Shown piece by piece: positions 15,523 to 21,486 of a stretch of DNA of 26,495 bases. Each line of letters starts with the position of its first letter. Position 1 is the stretch's first letter. The stretch lies in the IMG/VR virus record IMGVR_UViG_3300050011_000005, positions 1 through 26,495 of that record, one strand, 5' to 3'. The position numbers were made by a program, and so were the translations under genes. Source of the stretch: a virus. Below the pieces are notes generated by a model. That model did not search any database. It was given only the letters and a program-made list of their open reading frames with translations, and had not been told where the DNA came from.

Positions 15523-15993
15523 ATGACCGCGCTCACCGGGCAGGCTGGCGGAACATCTGGCGTTACCGCCCTTCTCTCGACGCCGCGCCGCGGCCCGCAG
15601 ACGACTGGTTATGTCGCGGGTCCCGGCAATACCATCATGGGTCATTTCGTCTGGGCCGATCCCATTGAAGGGACGGTCGCCAACACCCGCACGGCTCCCT
15701 GGCAATTGCTGCGCTATCTCCTGCCGGTCCATGGAGACTGGAATCGCGTCTATTTCGAGAATGGCTTCTGGTATCTGCGCTCAGGACTGCCGGCAACTGT
15801 GTTCGCAGCGGGAAATTTGCGCATGAGATTCGCAGGCGGCGCTCAATCGGGATCCCCGGTTTATGCCGCGCTGGTGGACGGCAGCGCAATCTCGGGAGTA
15901 GCATTGAACGCGGAATTAACGCCTTGGGTCGTCACAAGTAATTGTGGGCCATGGGGCTTTGCCCATATTTCAACCTGGAGCACCTTCGCATGA
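15523..15993 (+). CDS. Fourth, reduced cement/decoration-like protein
   Basis: A 156-residue protein on the far side of the capsid gene. It shares scattered core features with the cement paralogs: GNTIMGHFVWADPIEGTVAN aligns with the GxFAWAD segment of paralog 3, GLPATVFAAGNLRMRF aligns with the GLPVxxFSQGDxWxxF segment, followed by SGSPVYA and the terminal HISTW. It lacks the inserted beta modules altogether, and its N-terminus (MTALTGQAGGTSG) differs from the GFQQxxN start. I infer a diverged member of the same family, perhaps occupying different sites on the capsid. It could instead be a separate small head protein. The 4-nt ATGA overlap links it to the next gene. Confidence 0.6.
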   Translation: MTALTGQAGGTSGVTALLSTPRRGPQTTGYVAGPGNTIMGHFVWADPIEGTVANTRTAPWQLLRYLLPVHGDWNRVYFENGFWYLRSGLPATVFAAGNLRMRFAGGAQSGSPVYAALVDGSAISGVALNAELTPWVVTSNCGPWGFAHISTWSTFA

Positions 15994-16217
15994 GCAACGT
16001 TCATTTGCAGCACGGCCGACGCGAAGCGCACGAGGCTGAAGCCGCGGAGCAGTCACAGGCAGCGGCCATCGTCGCCGAGGCGGAAGCGCAGGCGCAGGCA
16101 GCGGCCATTGTTGCCGAAGCATCCAAGTTGAGCGAGCCGCCGGTTTCAGCGGAACCCTCGGGCCAAGAGCTCATCATTGAACCATCCACCGAATCGGAGA
16201 GTGAATCCCATGGCTGA
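15990..16217 (+). CDS. Ala/Glu-rich small protein with internal repeat
   Basis: A 75-residue protein; the start at ATG 15990 is chosen because it overlaps the preceding TGA (ATGA), although the frame is open further upstream. It is predicted to be helical and charged, with HEAEAAEQSQAAAIVAEAEA and then a second QAAAIVAEA 13 residues later, and ends in an acidic tail (EPSTESESESHG). No known family is recognised. Its position just after the head genes and before a neck gene suggests a head or neck accessory protein. It overlaps the next gene by 8 nt. Confidence 0.6.
   Translation: MSNVHLQHGRREAHEAEAAEQSQAAAIVAEAEAQAQAAAIVAEASKLSEPPVSAEPSGQELIIEPSTESESESHG
16056..16120 (+). repeat. Two in-frame direct repeats of 26 nt, 39 nt apart
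   Basis: CAGGCAGCGGCCATCGTCGC at 16056 recurs with a few third-position changes at 16095. Each copy encodes QAAAIVAEA. The 39-nt period equals 13 codons, so copy number could change without breaking the frame. Confidence 0.75.
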
Positions 16218-16605
16218 TACCGTTGTCGTTGCTTGCAAGCTCCCTCACGGAGTCCATCTTGAGTTGGGGTACGACCCGACCACCGGCATTCAGGATGACG
16301 CAAAATATCAGCGTGTTCGCATCAATGGCACACTGACCGGCTTGGAGCCGGGATCCAAAGCCACCGCCGGTGAGTGGGCGCTGACCCCGAACGTCGACAA
16401 GGCATTCTGGGACGAATGGCTCAAGCGCAATCAGAAGTTGGGCTTCGTGAAGGAAGGGCTGATCTTTGCGCAACCGGAAGCGAAAAGCGCGGGCGCTGCG
16501 AGTCGCGAGCGCGAGAACCTGACCACGAAGCTCGAACCGTTGAACCCGGTCAAAGACCCGCGCGTTGGAATCCGCAAGGTCGAGCCGTACAACGCACGCG
16601 CATGA
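16210..16605 (+). CDS. Conserved small phage protein, neck/head completion region, unknown function
   Basis: A 131-residue protein. ATG 16210 is preferred over upstream in-frame starts because GGAGA lies 9 nt before it and the sequence MADTVVVACKLPHGVHLELG is the natural beginning. The N-terminal half looks beta-structured (VRINGTLTGLEPGSKATAG) and is followed by NVDKAFWDEWLKRN and a basic, flexible C-terminus ending VGIRKVEPYNARA. Similar proteins starting with a CKLPxGxxL strand occur between capsid and DUF4054 genes in related phages, to my recollection without a known function. The stop overlaps the next ATG (ATGA). Confidence 0.65.
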   Translation: MADTVVVACKLPHGVHLELGYDPTTGIQDDAKYQRVRINGTLTGLEPGSKATAGEWALTPNVDKAFWDEWLKRNQKLGFVKEGLIFAQPEAKSAGAASRERENLTTKLEPLNPVKDPRVGIRKVEPYNARA

Positions 16606-17090
16606 CCGTCGTCTCCTGCCCGCCATCTTGTCCGCCACCGACATTGGGGTTGGTGCAATTCAGTTTGGCGGAATTATTGGGGCTTTACCCGGTATTCACG
16701 CCTCAGTCGGCGGTGCTATCGCAGAACTTCACGCTGGCAACCACGCTGCTCAACAACACCTGTGGAAGTCGTGTGCAGGATGCGAACTTACGGCAAACGC
16801 TGCTGTACCTGCTGACGTGCCACATCACGGCGCTCAACAATGGAGTGGGGTCGACGCCCGCCACCGGATTGGTGGGGCGCATCTCGGATGGTTCCGAGGG
16901 TAGCGTATCGGCGACGGCTGAATATGAGACGGGCCCGGCTGGACCGAATCAGGCGTACTTTGTACAGACGCAGTGGGGTGCCACCTTCTGGACCGCCACA
17001 GCGGCTTTCAGGACGATGCGGTACTTTCCCTCACGCCAGGGTCGGATCGGCCAGCCCTGGGGCTATCCGTTCGGTAATGGCGGCTTCTAG
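16602..17090 (+). CDS. DUF4054 head-tail connector/adaptor protein
   Basis: A 162-residue protein; ATG 16602 overlaps the previous TGA, and the upstream extension of this frame is the shadow of the preceding gene. The pattern fits DUF4054: an early FPVF-like segment (ELLGLYPVFTP), a helical stretch with LRQTLLYLLTCHITALNN, then GLVGRISDGSEGSVSATAEY and a C-terminal WTATAAFRTMRYFPS, here followed by GNGGF. By analogy with gp6/gp15-type adaptors it would bind below the portal and connect the head to the neck. The N-terminus is unusually Pro/Cys-rich (SCPPSCPPP). It overlaps the next gene by 14 nt. Confidence 0.8.
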   Translation: MTVVSCPPSCPPPTLGLVQFSLAELLGLYPVFTPQSAVLSQNFTLATTLLNNTCGSRVQDANLRQTLLYLLTCHITALNNGVGSTPATGLVGRISDGSEGSVSATAEYETGPAGPNQAYFVQTQWGATFWTATAAFRTMRYFPSRQGRIGQPWGYPFGNGGF

Positions 17091-17649
17091 CGCTACGGTT
17101 AAGGGTGGCGATAAGGCCGGGAAGGCGCTGGCCGCGCTCGGCAAGAAGATTGCGACCGGGAAATACGTCAAGGTGGGCTTTTTGGAGGGGGCGACTTACC
17201 CCGCCGCGGTTCACCGGCCGAAGCAAGGCGGCCTGTCGGTTGCACAGGTCGCATTTTGGAACGAGTTCGGCACCGTGACATCCCCGCCCCGGCCGTTCTT
17301 TCGGCAGATGATTGCCGCGGGGATACCGGAGTGGCCCAAGATGTTCGCGGCGGCGCTCAAGGCGTCAGGCTACGACACCCGCCAAGCCTTGACCTTGATG
17401 GGAATCGAAATGTCGGCGCAGCTTCAAGAATCGATCCGCAGCGGGAATTTCGCGGCTTTGTCGCCGATTACCCTGATGCTGCGCAAGATGGCTGACGATG
17501 ACCCGGGTCTCGTGATATCGGGTAAGACCGTGGGCGAGGCTGCGCAGCGCGTGGCGCGCGGCGAGTCTGGGGCGGCCGGCGACCGGGCGCAGCCATTGCT
17601 CGATCAGCAGATTATGGTAGAGGCCGTAAATTATGAGGTGAAAGCGTGA
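17077..17649 (+). CDS. HK97 gp10-like / virion morphogenesis neck protein
   Basis: A 190-residue protein; ATG 17077 is chosen because the sequence MAASSATVKGGDKAGKAL begins the conserved region and the start overlaps the end of DUF4054 by 14 nt. Signature segments are YVKVGFLEGATYP, VAQVAFWNEFGTVTSPPRPFFRQMI, a helical middle and, near the C-terminus, LSPITLMLRKM. The NEFGT...PPRPFFR phrase is characteristic of gp10-like head-tail or tail completion proteins. These occupy the neck or the top of the tail and are needed for joining. The exact position in the particle cannot be read from the sequence. Confidence 0.72.
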   Translation: MAASSATVKGGDKAGKALAALGKKIATGKYVKVGFLEGATYPAAVHRPKQGGLSVAQVAFWNEFGTVTSPPRPFFRQMIAAGIPEWPKMFAAALKASGYDTRQALTLMGIEMSAQLQESIRSGNFAALSPITLMLRKMADDDPGLVISGKTVGEAAQRVARGESGAAGDRAQPLLDQQIMVEAVNYEVKA

Positions 17650-18041
17650 ACCTCCACACGGCAACCCGCGGAATTGTCCAGTCGATCAACCCCGACATCA
17701 TGGCGACTATCGAGCGCAGCGCGGGCTACGACACGCTCCCGAGCGGCAAGCGCAAGCCGAAGTTTCTCGCAGCCCAATCGGTCATGATCCAGGTTCAGCC
17801 CATGACCACAGGCGATATTCGGCATGCAGAATTCCTGAATTTGCAGGGCGTGATGCGTGTGGTTTACGGTTACGGCAGTACCGAAGGCATCGTTCGCGCG
17901 ACACAAAAAGGCGGCGATTTGCTGACATTCCCGCCATTTCCTGGCCAGCCGGTATGCACATGGCTCACGAGCGAAGCGCTTGAGGTTTGGAATTCTGGGT
18001 GGTCGAAGGTCATTGCTATTTTGCAGACGGGCCCAGTATGA
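17646..18041 (+). CDS. Neck/collar-like phage protein
   Basis: A 131-residue protein starting at GTG 17646, which overlaps the preceding stop (GTGA). The recognisable parts are IQVQPMTTGDIRHAEFLNLQ followed by GVMRVVYGYGSTEGIVRATQ and KGGDLLTF, then a segment ending GWSKVIAILQ. This beta-rich pattern is shared by small proteins that sit between the gp10-like and neck terminator genes in related contractile-tailed phages, some annotated as collar or head-tail joining proteins. The assignment rests on pattern memory and position. The stop overlaps the next start (ATGA). Confidence 0.6.
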   Translation: MNLHTATRGIVQSINPDIMATIERSAGYDTLPSGKRKPKFLAAQSVMIQVQPMTTGDIRHAEFLNLQGVMRVVYGYGSTEGIVRATQKGGDLLTFPPFPGQPVCTWLTSEALEVWNSGWSKVIAILQTGPV

Positions 18042-18367
18042 CCGACAAGCGCAAATGGCTCGAATACGACGACGATCCCAAGTCCCATTGGGTCGCTCAC
18101 CCGGTCAAGTCCTTTGAGAGGAATCCTGACTTCACGCACGCGATCTTTTGCCCTGGCTGCGAATGCGGCCACGGCTGGACGGCGGGCTGGACGTTCAACG
18201 GCAACCTCGACAAGCCGACCATCAGTCCGAGCCTATTGGTGAATTGGGTCAGGGGAGACGGCGTTGCTGTCCGCTGCCATTCGTTCATCAATGACGGCAT
18301 GATTCAGTTCCTCGATGACTCGACGCATGCGCTGCGAGGCCAGAGCGTTGCGCTGGAGCAATTCTAA
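18038..18367 (+). CDS. DUF6527-family protein embedded among neck genes
   Basis: A 109-residue protein; ATG 18038 overlaps the previous TGA. The family pattern is clear: FCPGCECGH (Cys38, Cys41, Cys43, His45, a likely metal site), WTFNGNLDKPTISPSLLV, then RCHSFINDGMIQFLDDSTHA (Cys80, His81, His97) and LRGQSV near the end. DUF6527 proteins occur in many phages. As I recall, a member called BubE in bacterial ubiquitin-like (Bub) operons has been described as a peptidase; whether phage copies are enzymes is not something I can state. It does not look like a virion part, yet it is translationally linked to neck genes. A processing, metal-binding or anti-host role is possible. Confidence 0.8.
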   Translation: MTDKRKWLEYDDDPKSHWVAHPVKSFERNPDFTHAIFCPGCECGHGWTAGWTFNGNLDKPTISPSLLVNWVRGDGVAVRCHSFINDGMIQFLDDSTHALRGQSVALEQF

Positions 18368-18369
18368 CC

Positions 18370-18933
18370 ATGAACGCCACGGTTTCCCCTCAGACATCGG
18401 ACGTCGAAGCAGCGCTGCGCTCCTTGATCCAGGGCATCATCGGCGGCTCTCCCCCCGTCCCGGTGATCCTGGGGTTAGGCAATCGCGTCCCGATGCCCGA
18501 GGGGGCTTTTATCGCCATGACCATCGTTACGGATCAGCGGCTCGCGACGAATTTCGATACTGACACGGATGGGTTTTTGCAGACGCCCGCGCAGCCCGGC
18601 ATCACATCGAGCCTTGCATCGACCAAGCTCGATGTGCAATTCGACTTCTATGGCCCGAATTCTCACGACTGGGCCAAGATGGTTGGAACGCTTTTTCGCG
18701 ACGATTATGCGTGCGAAGCCTTGGGCTCCGTGTGTCAGCCGCTCTATGCCGATGACGCACGCTTGATGCCGCTCATCACCGCCGAGGATCAATATCTAGA
18801 ACGCTGGATGCTGTTGGCGTCGATCGACTACAACCCAACCGTCGTGACAGGACAAACGTTCTCCACTACACTCGACGTCGTTGCGAAAAACGTTGACGCA
18901 GAATTCCCGCCCTCCGGAGCCACACCGCCATGA
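18370..18933 (+). CDS. Neck/tail terminator protein, LIC_12616-like
   Basis: A 187-residue protein directly upstream of the sheath gene. Matching family features are an N-terminal helical stretch (VEAALRSLIQGIIGG), GNRVPMPEGAFIAMTIVTDQR, STKLDVQFDFYGPNSHDWAKM, then VCQPLYADDARLMPLITAEDQYLERW and a final beta strand region VTGQTFSTTLDVVAKNVDAE. Proteins of this family cap the tail tube and form the interface with the head neck. The C-terminal end is Pro-rich (FPPSGATPP). It overlaps the sheath start by 4 nt (ATGA), so production of terminator and sheath is probably coupled. Confidence 0.82.
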   Translation: MNATVSPQTSDVEAALRSLIQGIIGGSPPVPVILGLGNRVPMPEGAFIAMTIVTDQRLATNFDTDTDGFLQTPAQPGITSSLASTKLDVQFDFYGPNSHDWAKMVGTLFRDDYACEALGSVCQPLYADDARLMPLITAEDQYLERWMLLASIDYNPTVVTGQTFSTTLDVVAKNVDAEFPPSGATPP

Positions 18934-20429
18934 GCCCATCGATCCCGGCTACCTACTTCGTCAATTCGACTCCGAGCGTGCTTTCGGCGGGCGGGACGAA
19001 TCAGACACTGAACGCGGTATTCATCACCACCGATCCATCGATTCCGATCGGCATGGTTCTCGCCTTCTCGAACTACAATGCGGTCGCCGCGTGGTTCGGC
19101 GCCACGGCTCCCGAGACGGTACTGGCCGGTATCTATTTCAGCGGGTTCAACGGCGCGCAGCAGCTTCCCACCACGCTCTTTTTCGTTCAGTTCAACGCTG
19201 GTTCCGTGCATGGCTATTTGCGCGGCGGCTCCGTTTCCGGGTTTAATCTGGCGCAGATCCAGGCCTTTTCCGGCGTGATCGACGTGGTGGTGGATGGAAC
19301 CCCGATCACGACCTCGACCATCAGTCTAGCGGCGGCCACGTCTTTCTCGAACGCCGCATCGATCATCACCAGCGCATTAGGTGCTGCCGCAACCTGCACC
19401 TACGATTCGTTGCGCCAAGCCTTTGTCATCACCAGCGCGAGCGCGGGCGCGAGTTCATCGGTCGCCAATCCCACAGACACGTCGCTCTCGCCGCTGCTGC
19501 TACTGACTCAAGCGACCGGTGCTGTTATCTCGCCGGGCGCCGTCGCGCAGACGCAGGCCGGCATGATGAACGTCGTCACCAGCCAGACCACGAACTGGTG
19601 CCCGTTCATGACGGTGGCGGAAGTGACGCTCAGCGCCAAACTGAATTACGCGAATTGGCTGCAATTGCAGAATCAGCAGTTCATGTACGTGTGTCAGGAC
19701 TCAAATGCCGCCGTGCTTTCTCAAGGGGCCTCCGCTGCCTTCGGTCCATTGGTCGCGGCTTACAATGGCGTGGTCCCGGTCTATGACGTTCCCGCTGCCG
19801 GCACGCAGCCTGGCCAAGTCGCGGCCTTCATCTGCGGCATCACGGCATCGATCGATTTCTTTGAGATGAATGGTTACGTCGATTATGCGTTCAAGTCGAA
19901 CGGGGCTTTGGTCCCGCAGATCACGAGCGCGACGCAGGCCGCTGCGTTGCAAAGCAATGGCTACTCGTTCTACGCCAACGTTGCGACACAGGCGAGCCAG
20001 TTCCAGTTCTTGTACGCGGGCGGCATCACCGGCCAGTGGGAATGGATCGATGAATACGTTGCTCAGATTTACTTCAATTCCTCGTTGGTCGAGGCCGGAA
20101 TATCGTTGATGACTCAGGTCAAGTCCCTGCCGAACAACCCGCGCGGTGACAACCTCATCCGCGCCGCGATGCTCGATCCCATCGGCGCTGCGGTCAATTT
20201 CGGCACGATCCAAAATGGCGTGGAATTGAGCAATGCTCAGATCGCGGAACTGGCCACCGCCGCCGGCGTGGACATCTCGACGCCGCTGTTGCAGCAGGGG
20301 TGGTATCTGCAAGTGGTTCCGGCGACCGCCATAGTGCGCGCGAATCGCGGGCCTCGGCAGGTAAATATTTTCTACACTAATGGGGGTTCGGTGCATACCT
20401 TGAACCTAAGCTCGACCTTCGTTCAATAG
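18930..20429 (+). CDS. Contractile tail sheath protein, DUF3383 family
   Basis: A 499-residue protein of the DUF3383 sheath family, which forms the outer contractile sleeve of the tail. Family features are an N-terminal strand region with LNAVFITTDPSIPIG, YNAVAAWFGATAPE, FSGFNGAQQLPTTLFFVQF, GYLRGGSVSGFNLAQIQAFS and VVDGTPITTSTISL. The C-terminal part has NPRGDNLIRAAMLDPIGAAV and a last strand, HTLNLSSTFVQ. Length is normal. Its presence, with the tube gene directly after, establishes the myovirus morphology. The upstream gene overlaps by 4 nt, and the tube gene follows after 9 nt with its own binding site (AGGA at 20428-20431). Confidence 0.92.
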   Translation: MSPSIPATYFVNSTPSVLSAGGTNQTLNAVFITTDPSIPIGMVLAFSNYNAVAAWFGATAPETVLAGIYFSGFNGAQQLPTTLFFVQFNAGSVHGYLRGGSVSGFNLAQIQAFSGVIDVVVDGTPITTSTISLAAATSFSNAASIITSALGAAATCTYDSLRQAFVITSASAGASSSVANPTDTSLSPLLLLTQATGAVISPGAVAQTQAGMMNVVTSQTTNWCPFMTVAEVTLSAKLNYANWLQLQNQQFMYVCQDSNAAVLSQGASAAFGPLVAAYNGVVPVYDVPAAGTQPGQVAAFICGITASIDFFEMNGYVDYAFKSNGALVPQITSATQAAALQSNGYSFYANVATQASQFQFLYAGGITGQWEWIDEYVAQIYFNSSLVEAGISLMTQVKSLPNNPRGDNLIRAAMLDPIGAAVNFGTIQNGVELSNAQIAELATAAGVDISTPLLQQGWYLQVVPATAIVRANRGPRQVNIFYTNGGSVHTLNLSSTFVQ

Positions 20430-20438
20430 GACACTTCC

Positions 20439-20870
20439 ATGGCGAGTATCACAAGCTCAAATGCGCAAATGACTCTGTTGGTTCCCGCCGTGTTCTCGGC
20501 GCCGCAGATCATCCAACAGTTCGCGACCGACGACGCTTTTGCGTCCGATCTCGTGGATACCGGCGAAATGGTGCTGGGCGTGGATGGGGTGGCGAGCTTC
20601 GCCTACATCCCCTTCCTGACTCCCTCGACCATCGCGCTACAGGCGAACAGCCCCAGCATCAGCGTGTTCGAGGATTGGAGCGCAGCGGAGATTTCCGCTC
20701 AGGAGAAGTACCCGGCGAGCATGATTATCCTGCTGCCTGCGATCAATAAGTCCTTCGCGCTGACGAATGGCGGCCTGATGAAGATAACGCCATTCCCGAG
20801 CGCCAAGAAGACGTTGCAGCCGGTCCACTACCAGATCATGTGGAACTACGTCACGCCGAGCAATTACTGA
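20439..20870 (+). CDS. Tail tube protein, DUF3277-like
   Basis: A 143-residue protein following the sheath gene, preceded by AGGA 7 nt upstream of the ATG. The tube family pattern is seen in TGEMVLGVDGVASFAYIPFL, SPSISVFEDWSAAEISAQEK, PASMIILLPAINKSFALTNG and KKTLQPVHYQIMWN. It would polymerise into the rigid inner tube through which DNA passes. It is small and beta-rich with no signal sequence. The stop overlaps the next start as TGATG. Confidence 0.87.
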   Translation: MASITSSNAQMTLLVPAVFSAPQIIQQFATDDAFASDLVDTGEMVLGVDGVASFAYIPFLTPSTIALQANSPSISVFEDWSAAEISAQEKYPASMIILLPAINKSFALTNGGLMKITPFPSAKKTLQPVHYQIMWNYVTPSNY

Positions 20871-21319
20871 TGGCACGCCGCGAGGTAAAGGTCACGATCA
20901 CCGCTGAGGGTCGTGACAAGGGCAAGGTATTCGTGCTCAAGGAGATGAGTGCAGATCAGGCCGAATGGTGGGCGACACGCGCGTTTCTGGCTCTTACCAA
21001 TGCGGGCGCTTCGATCCCCGACGGCGCGCGACAGGCCGGCATGGCGGGATTTGCGCTGATGGGGCTGGAATCGCTCTACCAACTGCGCGCCGAGGTTTTG
21101 AAACCGCTCATGGATGAGATGTTCGAGTGCGTGCGGTATGAGCACAATCCAAGTCATCCTTTGCAGCCCATCGCCGCGGGCGAAGCCTCGCAGATTGAAG
21201 AGGTGGCAACCCGGCTGAAACTGCGGATTGACCTATTCGAGCTTCACACGGGTTTTGTCGGGCTCGCCAGCAAATTGACTTCGGCGTTCGCATCCCCCAC
21301 CGCCGCGCTGGCGAGCTGA
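20870..21319 (+). CDS. Tail assembly chaperone, short (in-frame) product
   Basis: A 149-residue protein. ATG 20870 overlaps the tube stop (TGATG) and is better than an upstream in-frame ATG inside the tube gene. It starts MARREVKVTITAEGRDKGKV, contains EMSADQAEWWATRAFLALTN and MAGFALMGLESLYQLRAEV, and ends with helical EVATRLKLRIDLFELHTGF. This is the pattern of chaperones that coat the tape measure before tube polymerisation. In many phages the gene yields a second product by ribosomal frameshifting. Here a slippery heptamer lies at 21250-21256 and the -1 frame stays open for 75 codons beyond it. Confidence 0.8.
   Translation: MARREVKVTITAEGRDKGKVFVLKEMSADQAEWWATRAFLALTNAGASIPDGARQAGMAGFALMGLESLYQLRAEVLKPLMDEMFECVRYEHNPSHPLQPIAAGEASQIEEVATRLKLRIDLFELHTGFVGLASKLTSAFASPTAALAS
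21250..21256 (+). other. Probable -1 programmed ribosomal frameshift site G GGT TTT
   Basis: GGGTTTT is read in the chaperone frame as G GGT TTT, exactly the X XXY YYZ form. A -1 slip re-pairs as GGG TTT and continues TGT CGG GCT in a frame with no stop until 21481-21483. That frame has a TGA just upstream (21229-21231), so it can only be entered after that point, and no good start codon with a binding site is seen for it. Confidence 0.72.
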
Positions 21320-21483
21320 TCGATTACGAGAACGTACCGGCCCTGATCGGTACGGTGGTGTCCATCGGTAAGGCAACCCTCATCGAGTTGCAAACCGTGT
21401 ATGGCGTGCTCGATCTCCATAACTTACTGGAAATTATCAGCGTCGATTCGCATAATGACTACATCATGAACAAGGGTGATTAG
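21256..21483 (+). CDS. Frameshift-accessed C-terminal extension of the tail assembly chaperone
   Basis: After slipping at GGGTTTT the ribosome would add 75 codons, giving a 204-residue fusion of residues 1-129 of the chaperone with this extension. The extension contains GELIDYENVPALIGTVVSIG, YGVLDLHNLLEIISVDSHN and a final YIMNKGD. The xDLxxLLEIxxVDxHN phrase resembles the second half of gpG-gpT-like chaperone pairs, the part that contacts the tape measure or tube subunits. It fills the otherwise empty space between 21319 and the tape measure gene. Confidence 0.68.
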   Translation, partial: CRARQQIDFGVRIPHRRAGELIDYENVPALIGTVVSIGKATLIELQTVYGVLDLHNLLEIISVDSHNDYIMNKGD

Positions 21484-21486
21484 ATC

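Noticed and set aside
21294-21298. CCCCC run as an alternative chaperone slippage site
   Set aside because: The preceding P-site codon TCC would re-pair badly after a -1 slip. The canonical GGGTTTT upstream is the stronger site.
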